Shown here piece after piece: positions 9,701 through 15,324 of a DNA stretch of 64,000 nt; positions within the stretch are counted from its first letter, which is position 1; each line of letters starts with the position of its first letter. Both the position numbers and the translations under genes were made by a program. A model generated the notes under the pieces. That model was not told where the DNA came from, ran no database searches, and saw nothing but the letters and a program-made list of their open reading frames with translations. This stretch comes from Stercoripulliclostridium_A sp045577735 (GTDB taxonomy: Bacteria; Bacillota; Clostridia; Christensenellales; DTU072): assembly GCA_045577735.1 (NCBI GenBank), contig JAZNIY010000019.1, positions 124,001-188,000 of the forward strand. Reading direction: 5' to 3'.

Positions 9701-12081
9701 ACTACTCACACGTTGCAACTTGCACTATGCCAATTCGCTTCTATCCTGAAACAACAGCTGTTGTTTATAACCCCACCTTAAGTGATGGAGCAGAATATGG
9801 AAAACAATATAGTCTTGATAGCATTACAACCGTAACCGCTCAAGAAACGTTGTTTAACGCAATGCAACTAGAGTTTAGTATTCGTCCCAATGCAAACGTT
9901 AAGACGCCTAGATTAGAAATTGGATTTAATGCAGACATAAATGGCTCTAAAATAAGTTTGATTTTCAATTATGGTACACCTAACGTTGTAGTAATAAAAG
10001 TAAACAATGGCACAACGACGGCTTTGTCTTCCTATAACATTGCGTATAGTAACCTGTTTGATGGAAATATGCATGAAGTACGCGCGTATCTTGACAAAGA
10101 AAATCTCACGATCATCCTTAGTGTTGATGGGGCTACTGGCGAAATGATAACGCTCACGGATATTATTGATTCCAGCAACAATGCAGTTATTTCTTCAGTA
10201 AACGATATTGTTGAGAGTTCAACCTTGAGTTTGACTTTGGGTGGTGACGTTATTGTTAGAAAACTAATGCTTTCAGAGCAAGGTTTATACGATGGCGTTG
10301 GCGCATATATTTCATTGCCCGTTGAAAGTGCTAACGTAGTAAAAGTAAATGTGCGTCAAGAAAACTTTGTAACCACAGTTTCCAACCTAAACGCATTGTT
10401 TGGCTTAACTAGAATGGATGCAAGCTATGAAGCCGTACTACACGTGGATGGACAAAGAGTGGCATACAACGCGACTGCAACGAGAATTGACTTAGCAAAT
10501 GGTATTCACCTTGTTGAGATGGCTCTTTATAAGAATGGTGCGCTAGTTGATTACGATTATGTTTACTTACGTATTGTAAGACAAACTCGCATTTCATATA
10601 TCGACACGTTGAATCCTGCTCAAGATCCAAAAGAATGCTTGCCCAGTACTCAAATACCTTTGTATACGGTTTCTACGTCATATGAAGTTGAAGGAAATGA
10701 AGATGCAACGCTTGTATCGTCTGGCGCAATTAATCAATATGGATACAAGTTTGCAGGTAGTCGTACGCAAAGCGACGTCAGCCCATACTCATATTTCAAT
10801 ATGAGCTTCAAACTTGATGCAAGTGCAACGTACGATAGCGTAAATGATATCACTAATTACTTGGCGGGCTCATATACTACAACTTTCGAGTTGTTCTCAT
10901 CGGTAGAATATGGCACGGTAGCAGGAGCACGTGACGTTGGAGATACCACGTATCAAGGTGTTGCACTAGAAATGACTCGTGAACAAACGTCAAACGTTTT
11001 GTTTGGTGCTGAGAACACGGCATACTCATACAACGTTGTACTTAAGTATTATGTAAACGGAAGAAGCAGTGACATCGTTGTTTCTACTGGAAGCAAGGAG
11101 TGCGCATACGAAGTTTCAGTATACAAAGATAGAAACGTCGCTCATTTTGGAAGCAATGGTATTATCGTTACTATTAGAAGTTTGTATAGTGCTGACGTAA
11201 ACGTTTACGAATTCAATGATGGGGATCTCAATGCAGATAAGGCAAGAATTTATCCATACGTTTATGGTTTAGGTGATAGAATTACATTGCTAAAGATGTC
11301 GCTTGAAGAAGAAGTGTTCAACTATCGTGATTATCTTGTGAATAGTCAATATGAAAGTAGCAATGGCTCTGTAATGCTTGAAAAAGATCAATCTATGACT
11401 TTGATCGATAACGCAGGTTCCGCCCTTTATAGCTTCTATGACAACCTCGTATTCAACTTTAACGTTGATTCTAACTATACAGCTAATAGTGGGGACAGTA
11501 TTACCATTAACGTTGCGGAAAGCAAATTGGATGGTTCAGGCAATGGTGTCAAATTGGTATATGATTTAACGAGAAATGTCCTCATATTCAACTTCTATAG
11601 AAAGGGAATCCCCTCGATGAGTCAAGAATGGCGTTTGAGTGGAAACGTTGTAGGAAGTCATAAGTTGCAAGTAATATTAGACAAGAATCTAACTTCAACG
11701 AAGGCTAACACCTTCGTAGGTGGAGATAGTGGCGGTGACGACCTCGTTTATGATGGAGTAGAAATAACTGCAACTTTGGGCGCAAAAGTACATTATACAA
11801 CCGTTAAGGTAATAATGGACGGAGCAGAGAATACCTTCTATATGCCTTTGTATGACGATCTTGGATGTTGGAAGATTTCAACCGGCAATGCATATAGTAA
11901 TGAAAACCTATACTCTAACGTAGACGGCCTAACGCAAACTCCCACGTTCTTACCTATTTACAGCTATACTTCGGTTGAAACTAACGTTGATAACGTAGTT
12001 GCTGTTGATGGATATATGGTAAGCAAGGGCGCAAACAATACCTATACAGAGGGTGCAATTACCGAAAGCCCAGCTATTTAA
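748..12081 (+). CDS. Giant modular surface lipoprotein (Ig-like, MBG-like and lectin-like modules), 3777 aa
   Basis: The N-terminus is a lipoprotein signal: a KK start, a hydrophobic core and the lipobox LVSC with the lipidated Cys at residue 25, so the mature protein should be anchored to the outer face of the membrane. Residues about 30-1200 hold roughly a dozen modules of 75-95 residues resembling bacterial Ig-like (Big_3) domains, with recurring phrases such as VVYKDNT and TYNNG. From about 1270 to 2550 there is a series of MBG-like modules, marked by K-x-Y-G/D starts near residues 1277, 1424, 1517, 1612, 1696, 1986, 2074, 2286 and 2528. Around 3030-3130 there is a concanavalin A/LamG-like segment, with a possible second near 3565-3620. 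There is no LPXTG motif or C-terminal membrane anchor. The likely role is adhesion or cell-surface stalk; the ligand is unknown. Asn, Asp, Tyr and His codons before Val are almost always NAC. Confidence 0.85.
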   Translation: MNKKLILILLATVLVFSSLFFLVSCGDEVSIDHLEIYSMPKTEYSLGESLDIEDAKLKVVYKDNTEKLVDITSSMLSGFDPNTLGVQYIKVYYENKSTVFTVTVSRSSVSGVELVIPDENVNYIEGQLLRTEGTYLQISFFDGSVERINVTREMCSGYDAYELGSQIISVVGYLDGVEYTSSFVVTVVERELTGIEVTTAPTKQIYYVGDSVLDFTGGVLFLKYDSGYSEYIDMADVNGDPIDGLEYSWNNAVVDNRSVVKVTYGDKETSFQIQVKVRDVSSYEVKADTVKAQMQNLDLDLTGMVVTINYNNGEFEEVTLPSDKISIAGYDNTLTGTQEVTIVFSYGGVELATKGSLTLEVTPREAVTLEMVTTPTIYQDTEFDVSEFELCIVYNNGERGEKFNLNNSMIIWANGIPRTSYAEEGAQSWYIVYRSGVELTYNFEVVGLEVTEIELNNANNVIAFLGGQAVTDDVRMTVTYNNGLVVENVSLAPEMVFDYDNQKTGLHKAKIKYVDQYEEGFITDLYLTVVREISSVTISGEFRTTYIVGQTFNPAGMILEVSYVGEGSSETIAVPTDLSDSFYDEWSFTRADGLTFDKVGQQIVYLENAGLVNSKEILVMVENKIVGIGPLYHKVDGVLKQVSGFEGEEVINNVGFGNVLEGVNINLENYVLFIDFESETDDLWLDFVKKDENESELIDNIRESVKLDYNPKNTALGERKVTIFYENEGLVIMHETVVNVLEKSIVGIKLLATPDKTVYYQDENNLNGVGTEYEGMMLSIEYDNGTFGPINVQEAIAQSRLNIGNIDVREIGTKEVSFSYRTMEDVLYESSFFVTVVDSTPTSISWENGNVPYVELSLGSSFGIIGMGYIDSDSMIKPLEELELLVQYSGSNLVIPFTVGELFNDGQLVVEGYNANQTGIQDVRLVHVNNTSLYVTVKTKVVERTLKEIHLMKNGVLVEDAIIVDDESDRYVDKIEVIQSAQLDLTCLALQLVFSDDVKTIIPVSASFINASANNLNGYDANDATIGIREISISYTYENETDAVTTVVKLDVKEKSLLKIEINDIPKQFYIEHEAFDINSGSIMLYYDNGTTAIEELRNASTTNPSASFYVDINRFDNSEFTGYSKVQPISIRYGNCTTGFNVYMRDRRDVEVIFNGANVYTYTYGDVGFANGGEIFNPISITMYGYETYGASEAKKAINDYTIEYVPKAIWDTIKREENVDYTKVPNTVGEYVIVVSYNTNMELLEDAIHNAYEDSSKTLTILKKDIYVSFLKQSKVYGTATPNIYVIFSGTQIDQQNLRYTSLNDLFIEGDGLRTPTFNPEYETYYSTIAYLWGGNENGNPVPVVDENTGDPIFIDIFNIVYENKQTGISLEINDDTSVGTYNLSVENKFVSPNYNVIYQDVDFAVETRKVSVKPESISYAYGTETIPTIAYTTSKVKDENGQYISDSGLFGNDVLIGNPRKISEDKVVGEYEIGLGSLNLTNNPNYDISIDNSDNPKVTIVPRNIYVKTDSVIKTYGEPFVEPQVKFFSDPACTMEEGAFASGDNLATIGTLVYPNTIDEKSTVNNYKYSCEIDKTGLGQMNYNVVIVSGYVEVVKRPVNVIATAISKVYGEQDPIIGFNITPIANESASGIVNNDVFEGALSRAEGDNYGEYAIQIGTLNNSNYDIRFTSATFSILRKSVFVYVSEEKLTKIYDGRLPSIDEYTLYESRESDATVYLNDEVRDFITFSFRGESKGFGSYEVGVQVNSNNYSIALYNENGYSYTIEKRKVAITRNEFFDLPDGLEYKGSAYQFYAQISPNDLQHVYNNDGSYATDDNNKPLFDDPSVVLSIQSVINQGTYTVNVLELSDKNYEIDRENTEAITFIVLPRTIKVVIKTNAENNTIEREFNNQSAYLSAADYTLENLIPGEGEPYFNLGIYSGGKETNATDVYYDVNDGSIIGYDIMIAENSVDPNYHVVLAANYKYKIVPKDVVIRIYDKYLSKAYDGVEPVIKTSMFAPVSAVTGFDSNDVSFTFIREESDGRDNSSVGNYSVQIACMDRNFNVTTQQPNYVYQITPANVSVSINAQSLEKAYDGYDFTLDSDDLTFTAYYGNNLIVHNFRHKVGDNDPYQDFVDQLQTLGTAINNLDNQINIIDFTELSFAKTNMSTAILRANELMNLLKATNNPMQASNTVDMRSALETIISYLEDAIESINNDERETAVGYYRSITNTLMPIIKNVFDKEESYVAFIFGSESDNSAVEVGVHPFTVQFSDFNRNFTLLNANKNVTISTHTLYINVPNIYKTYGITLAELGELPYELYDPRTGEVLEDGNFQRNGAPQVIGSFRNVGSYDVDVSSIYISEGGNVKSENYVLLPGNIGQVIIEKAILSIRINVESDPNLYVYGKTIERSQFSGQYVYLPGSSIPEIPTESYQYALIEEANAWAEANGYGNLNHVEKMNLYYGGLKFEGEDEFESVLKTNAVRYNCYLNGESGTEIFDTNIFDAGDYKLSATGFKADNYEIRVIPGTLTIAKRELTIYTQNGYYEKEYGEDNISYIYTNFAGNETANTLKVYRDAEGNGIYDTEVGYLSDMKWNYTVNEGEVNPLDPLTGASDTWLSINPNMGEYRLKNYTINFGTVSVIVVKAPLYCTLTPKSGVRVSSLYMAVPSDDSYEFTYTGLKNGENASDLIQTNPTIDFTNNGAFLDAGVHELGQFNLKTDGISLDNYDLKVESFQYEVVARKVFVSLKDVAPSVSTAHNTFSISPYMADIVYSKENGVTSAKIISGQYGFTNFVFEIEGDDVSDAIRNAFSKVSIDRLSKADAVFYETETLTGSTYTEVYRYTEMYKHSLTGTVDHDRNVATLKLSNMSTNSKNFKLEPIPFEATVYSSITSVIASIDQKLVASDLALTDEQINELITFTILKSSASWTASSVKEMLANGTLSVTGSIPDVTSLNALMTYTLTDSAYNYSIKTALTDAYYTNYYSGTTNTNVVSVVDNRVETYDYSHVATCTMPIRFYPETTAVVYNPTLSDGAEYGKQYSLDSITTVTAQETLFNAMQLEFSIRPNANVKTPRLEIGFNADINGSKISLIFNYGTPNVVVIKVNNGTTTALSSYNIAYSNLFDGNMHEVRAYLDKENLTIILSVDGATGEMITLTDIIDSSNNAVISSVNDIVESSTLSLTLGGDVIVRKLMLSEQGLYDGVGAYISLPVESANVVKVNVRQENFVTTVSNLNALFGLTRMDASYEAVLHVDGQRVAYNATATRIDLANGIHLVEMALYKNGALVDYDYVYLRIVRQTRISYIDTLNPAQDPKECLPSTQIPLYTVSTSYEVEGNEDATLVSSGAINQYGYKFAGSRTQSDVSPYSYFNMSFKLDASATYDSVNDITNYLAGSYTTTFELFSSVEYGTVAGARDVGDTTYQGVALEMTREQTSNVLFGAENTAYSYNVVLKYYVNGRSSDIVVSTGSKECAYEVSVYKDRNVAHFGSNGIIVTIRSLYSADVNVYEFNDGDLNADKARIYPYVYGLGDRITLLKMSLEEEVFNYRDYLVNSQYESSNGSVMLEKDQSMTLIDNAGSALYSFYDNLVFNFNVDSNYTANSGDSITINVAESKLDGSGNGVKLVYDLTRNVLIFNFYRKGIPSMSQEWRLSGNVVGSHKLQVILDKNLTSTKANTFVGGDSGGDDLVYDGVEITATLGAKVHYTTVKVIMDGAENTFYMPLYDDLGCWKISTGNAYSNENLYSNVDGLTQTPTFLPIYSYTSVETNVDNVVAVDGYMVSKGANNTYTEGAITESPAI

Positions 12082-12100
12082 CACAAATCACCCAAATATT

Positions 12101-12130
12101 GTGCAAGCAAAAAATAAAAAATGCTTGCAC
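12101..12130. repeat. 9-bp inverted repeat overlapping the tRNA-Glu promoter
   Basis: GTGCAAGCA (12101-12109) and TGCTTGCAC (12122-12130) are separated by a 12-nt A-rich loop, 19 nt after the giant gene. No T tract follows, so it is a poor intrinsic terminator for the plus strand. Its right arm contains the -35 box TTGCAC of the tRNA promoter, so it may be an operator or an imperfect terminator. Confidence 0.6.
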
Positions 12131-12153
12131 AATAGGGGTTGTTGTGATATACT
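12125..12153 (+). promoter_or_regulatory. Promoter of tRNA-Glu
   Basis: TTGCAC at 12125-12130 and TATACT at 12148-12153 are 17 bp apart. The -10 is preceded by TGA, giving an extended TGn element. Transcription should start about 14 nt before the mature tRNA. Confidence 0.75.
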
Positions 12154-12173
12154 TAACAAGCACTTAATAATAA

Positions 12174-12248
12174 GCCTCCATGGTCAAGCGGTCAAGACGT
12201 CGCCCTCTCACGGCGGAATCTGGGGTTCGATTCCCCATGGAGGTGCCA
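12174..12248 (+). tRNA. tRNA-Glu, anticodon CTC
   Basis: The sequence folds as a cloverleaf. The acceptor strand GCCTCCA pairs with TGGAGGT (first pair is a G-U wobble), and the anticodon stem CGCC/GGCG carries the loop CTCTCAC, giving anticodon CTC for GAG codons. The T arm is GGGG-TTCGATT-CCCC. The discriminator is G and CCA is encoded. It has its own promoter and terminator and stands alone rather than in a tRNA cluster. Confidence 0.93.
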
Positions 12249-12250
12249 AA

Positions 12251-12286
12251 AAATAACGGATACTATTGCGGTATCCGTTATTTTTT
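12251..12286 (+). terminator. Intrinsic terminator of tRNA-Glu
   Basis: A 13-bp perfect stem (12251-12263 with 12271-12283) around loop TATTGCG, followed by T residues, begins 3 nt after the tRNA CCA. Confidence 0.9.
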
Positions 12287-12308
12287 CGCACTCCATGGGG
12301 AAAAGCGC

Positions 12309-12370
12309 ACCCCGTTGGCTTTAGCCAAAAAGGGTGCGCAAGTTGCGTTAGCAACCTGGCGAAAGCAAAA
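12309..12370. repeat. 62-bp direct repeat, copy 1
   Basis: This is identical over 62 bp to 12523-12584. It contains the hairpins TTGGCT-TT-AGCCAA and GTTGC-GTTA-GCAAC. In this copy the upstream context extends an outer stem to 8 bp. Confidence 0.85.
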
Positions 12371-12463
12371 TGCAAAGCATTTTGAGGATGTAAACAAAAT
12401 GTCTTAATCACGTGGAAAGGTCTAGTATGACGAAGCTGACATTGAGCGAGATAGTCTTTCGCG

Positions 12464-12479
12464 TTCCCCATGGAGGTGC
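12464..12479 (+). repeat. 16-bp duplicate of the tRNA-Glu 3' end (possible att scar)
   Basis: TTCCCCATGGAGGTGC here is identical to the T-arm and acceptor end of tRNA-Glu at 12231-12246, 233 bp upstream in the same orientation. Direct duplication of a tRNA 3' end is the usual footprint of tyrosine-recombinase integration, but no integrase is present and the interval is tiny. Confidence 0.55.
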
Positions 12480-12522
12480 GAAAACGTATCTCCGAAAAAG
12501 CTGAACGAAGCTAAAAAGAATT

Positions 12523-12584
12523 ACCCCGTTGGCTTTAGCCAAAAAGGGTGCGCAAGTTGCGTTAGCAACCTGGCGAAAGCAAAA
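12523..12584. repeat. 62-bp direct repeat, copy 2
   Basis: An exact second copy of 12309-12370, lying 153 bp after the end of copy 1 and just upstream of the uvrC promoter. The flanks on both sides differ between copies. Confidence 0.85.
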
Positions 12585-12641
12585 CATATTTTCGTCATAT
12601 TGTAAATGATTGTATCTTAAAGGATAAATAAATGTAGCCTC

Positions 12642-12670
12642 TTGCAAAGAGTTAGCTTTTTGTCTATAAT
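12642..12670 (+). promoter_or_regulatory. Promoter of uvrC, predicted leaderless
   Basis: TTGCAA at 12642-12647 and TATAAT at 12665-12670 have the ideal 17-bp spacing. The start codon is at 12677, six bases after the -10 box, so the transcript should begin at or within 1-2 nt of the ATG. There is no ribosome site. Confidence 0.7.
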
Positions 12671-12676
12671 ATAAAT

Positions 12677-14491
12677 ATGGATTTTAGAGAGAAATTGAAA
12701 GATTTACCAACCAGCCCCGGTGTTTATCTTATGTTGGATGAATTCCAGCAAGTTTTGTATGTCGGCAAGGCTAAAAACTTGAAGAATAGGGTTAAAAGTT
12801 ATTTCCTTAATTCCAGTAATAAGACAGAAAAGACAATGCTCTTGGTACAGAAAATCCACGATTTCCGTTATATAGTAACATCTACGGAAGTAGAGGCTCT
12901 GGTGCTTGAAAATAACCTTATAAAGCAATATAAACCGTACTATAACATTCTCCTTAAAGACGATAAAAGTTATCCGTATATAAAGATAAAAATGAGCGAG
13001 GAATTTCCTCGCATTGAAATCACTCGCAGACTTCGTGCTGATGGGAGCAAATACTTCGGTCCATATATGATAGGGCTATCAATAAAGGATACTATGGAGC
13101 TAATTCATAGCGTTTTTCCAGTAAGAAGTTGCACTGGGGATTTAAAAAAGAATAGGCCCACTAGAGAATGTCTTAATTATCATATTGGTAGATGCGTTGC
13201 TCCTTGTACAGGGAGGGTATCTAGTGCTGAATATAAAGAGATCATTAAAAAGGTTATGTCTTTTTTGAGCGGTAACGATAAAGAGGCACGCCAGATTCTT
13301 AATGATAAACTTGCACGCGCTATAGAGCGAGAAGAGTTCGAATTAGCGATTAAATATCGTGATAGTTTGGAACTCCTTGATAAAATTATTAGGAAGCAAA
13401 ACGTTAACCTACCTAAGGATTTAAATATTGATATTTTCTCGTATGCAAATAATGGTCTATATGGTGTTATAAATTATACTGTTGTACGTGGTGGAAAAGT
13501 GGTTGGGAGCGAGAACTCGCCCATAAACGAAGCGTGCGAAGCGGAAGAAGTACTTTCTAGCTACGTTATGCAGTTCTATGAAAAGAACCCCATTGTTTGT
13601 GATGAAATTTGTCTTTCACACGAACTTCCATTTGAAACCGAACTACAAGATTATCTTTCAAGTATTAAAGGAAGCAGGATTAATTTGCATCATCCGAAAG
13701 CTGGTGTGAGGGCACAGTTAACTACGCTTTCTATGAACAATGCTAGTGAGAATCTTGAAAAAACAGTTACCAAAATTGCTACAATGGAAGCCTTAACACG
13801 AGGCGCCGTCACTCAATTGATGGAATACCTAAGGTTGCCCAAACCACCTAAGCGTATGGAATGCTACGATATTTCAAACATATCTGGAACAGATAAGGTC
13901 GCAAGTATGGTGGTGTTTATTAATGGTGAACCGGCAAAAGAAAGGTATCGTAGGTTTAGGATTAAAACAGTTGTAGGAAGCGATGACTTTGCCTCTATGA
14001 GAGAGGTGATTTCAAGAAGAGTTAGCGAACTTAGTAGTGGAGATTTGTCATTTTCTGAAATACCAGACCTCATAATTGTTGATGGTGGTAAGGGGCAACT
14101 TAGTTCAGCTGTCAGCATTTTAGAGGGAACGGGGATAAACGTAGTTGGACTTGCAAAACGCGAGGAAGAAATATTTAGGCCATTTGAAAGTGAACCAGTC
14201 ATACTACCAAGGGATAGTCTTGCTTTAAAGTTGTGTCAGCGTATTCGTGACGAAGCACATAGATTTGCCATTACCTATCACAGGAAACTTCGTGGCGAAA
14301 GGCAAACTCGTTCCAACCTAAAAAACATAGAGGGTGTTGGCGAAAAGAAGGCTAGGGCGCTTCTTGCCTATTTTAAGAAGATAGAAAATATTGCAAAAGC
14401 AGATATTGAAGAGATTATGAAGGTGGATGGATTTGGCCTAGAAACAGCCAAAGCTGTTAAAGCATATTTTGATGAACAAGATGAAATATAA
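12677..14491 (+). CDS. uvrC: Excinuclease ABC subunit UvrC
   Basis: This is the dual-incision nuclease of nucleotide excision repair, acting on UvrB-bound damaged DNA. The N-terminal GIY-YIG nuclease domain is visible as SPGVYLM and VLYVGKAK within the first 40 residues. The conserved Cys-rich segment is NYHIGRCVAPC near residue 180, the UVR motif for UvrB contact lies around 195-230, the C-terminal RNase H-like nuclease includes MECYDISNISG and IIVDGGKGQL, and tandem helix-hairpin-helix motifs end the protein (NIEGVGEKKARALL and VDGFGLETAKAV). The 604-residue length is normal. The ATG has no Shine-Dalgarno sequence and is probably the first codon of a leaderless mRNA. The next gene overlaps its end by 11 nt. 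Confidence 0.97.
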   Translation: MDFREKLKDLPTSPGVYLMLDEFQQVLYVGKAKNLKNRVKSYFLNSSNKTEKTMLLVQKIHDFRYIVTSTEVEALVLENNLIKQYKPYYNILLKDDKSYPYIKIKMSEEFPRIEITRRLRADGSKYFGPYMIGLSIKDTMELIHSVFPVRSCTGDLKKNRPTRECLNYHIGRCVAPCTGRVSSAEYKEIIKKVMSFLSGNDKEARQILNDKLARAIEREEFELAIKYRDSLELLDKIIRKQNVNLPKDLNIDIFSYANNGLYGVINYTVVRGGKVVGSENSPINEACEAEEVLSSYVMQFYEKNPIVCDEICLSHELPFETELQDYLSSIKGSRINLHHPKAGVRAQLTTLSMNNASENLEKTVTKIATMEALTRGAVTQLMEYLRLPKPPKRMECYDISNISGTDKVASMVVFINGEPAKERYRRFRIKTVVGSDDFASMREVISRRVSELSSGDLSFSEIPDLIIVDGGKGQLSSAVSILEGTGINVVGLAKREEEIFRPFESEPVILPRDSLALKLCQRIRDEAHRFAITYHRKLRGERQTRSNLKNIEGVGEKKARALLAYFKKIENIAKADIEEIMKVDGFGLETAKAVKAYFDEQDEI

Positions 14492-15287
14492 ACTTATTGT
14501 ATCCGATTTTGATGACACAATAGTAGACGATAGTCAACAAATAGACGCGAACACCATAAAAATGATACACGATTTTCAAGCAATGGGTGGTAAGTTCGTT
14601 CTTTGTACGGGTAGAATGATTTCTGCTATTATTCCTCATGCAAAAAAGATGGGGTTAAAAGGGGAGATAATTGGTTATCAGGGGGCTGTCGTTGCAGATA
14701 TTGAAAGTGGGCGATTCTTGGTAGAACATGCAATTCCCTTTAAAAAGGCTATGAAAGTTGCAAAATATCTTGAAAAAAGGGGATTGTATTACCAACTTTA
14801 CCAAGATGATACTTTTGTTATAGAAAAAGAAAATGACTATTCCAGACTATATCGTAAGTTTACCTATAGAGAGCCTATAATCGTTAATGAACCTTTAATT
14901 TCTTATATGGATAGGGAAAAGTTATCGCCTACAAAAATCCTACTGATAAATGACCCGGAAAACATCCCAATAATACTTGAAGAATTAGAAAGAGAGTTTG
15001 GCGATATTCTATTGGTAAATAGTAGCAAGCGTTTTATTATCGAAATTGTACCACTAGGGATAGATAAAGGGAGTGCCGTTAAGGATATTGCGCGGAGCTA
15101 CAAAATTCCACTAGATGAAGTTATTGTTGTTGGCGATGGGCTAAACGATATACCAATGTTTACGTGTGGGGCATTTGGTATAGCCGTAGAAAATGCAAAT
15201 CCAAAATTAAAAGAAGTAGCAAAAGCTATAGCTCCGCCGTGTACGGGAGAGCCTATAAAATGGATAATTGAAGAGTTTATAAAATAA
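14481..15287 (+). CDS. Cof-type HAD-superfamily phosphatase
   Basis: This is a haloacid dehalogenase-like hydrolase of the Cof/YidA group, 268 residues, probably dephosphorylating a sugar phosphate or a flavin or nucleotide intermediate. Motif I is SDFDDTIV with the nucleophile Asp near the N-terminus, motif II is LCTGRM, the lysine of motif III follows GIDKGSAV, and motif IV is VVGDGLNDIPMF. The middle cap domain is the alpha/beta type of this group. I chose the ATG at 14481 because MKYKLIVSDFDD matches the usual family start; in-frame starts at 14469 and 14472 also exist. It overlaps the uvrC end by 11 nt, so the two genes are likely translated together. The substrate cannot be told from sequence. 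Confidence 0.9.
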   Translation: MKYKLIVSDFDDTIVDDSQQIDANTIKMIHDFQAMGGKFVLCTGRMISAIIPHAKKMGLKGEIIGYQGAVVADIESGRFLVEHAIPFKKAMKVAKYLEKRGLYYQLYQDDTFVIEKENDYSRLYRKFTYREPIIVNEPLISYMDREKLSPTKILLINDPENIPIILEELEREFGDILLVNSSKRFIIEIVPLGIDKGSAVKDIARSYKIPLDEVIVVGDGLNDIPMFTCGAFGIAVENANPKLKEVAKAIAPPCTGEPIKWIIEEFIK

Positions 15288-15290
15288 AAA

Positions 15291-15316
15291 AGATACTCGC
15301 TTGAGTATCTTTTTTT
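15291..15316. terminator. Bidirectional terminator between the Cof phosphatase and dnaE
   Basis: AGATACTC (15291-15298) and GAGTATCT (15303-15310) form a perfect stem around GCTT, with A residues on the left and T residues on the right, so it can end both convergent transcripts. Confidence 0.88.
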
Positions 15317-15324
15317 GTGTTTAA

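Larger units (their letters stand above)
12287..12480. repeat. Structured intergenic element bounded by inverted copies of the tRNA 3' end
   Basis: This gene-free stretch (12287-12676 overall) begins with CGCACTCCATGGGG, nearly the reverse complement of CCCCATGGAGGTGCG at 12466-12480. The right end also repeats 16 bases of the tRNA-Glu 3' end. Inside are several perfect hairpins: GCGCACCC/GGGTGCGC (12305-12312 with 12332-12339), TTGGCT/AGCCAA, GTTGC/GCAAC and CAAAATGC/GCATTTTG (12366-12373 with 12377-12384). It encodes no credible protein. It may be a small interspersed element or the scar of an integrated element; both are inferences. Confidence 0.5.

Noticed and set aside
12053..12471. Open frames across the tRNA and repeat patch, on both strands
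   Set aside because: They run through the tRNA, its terminator and the structured repeats, with no ribosome site or protein-like composition.
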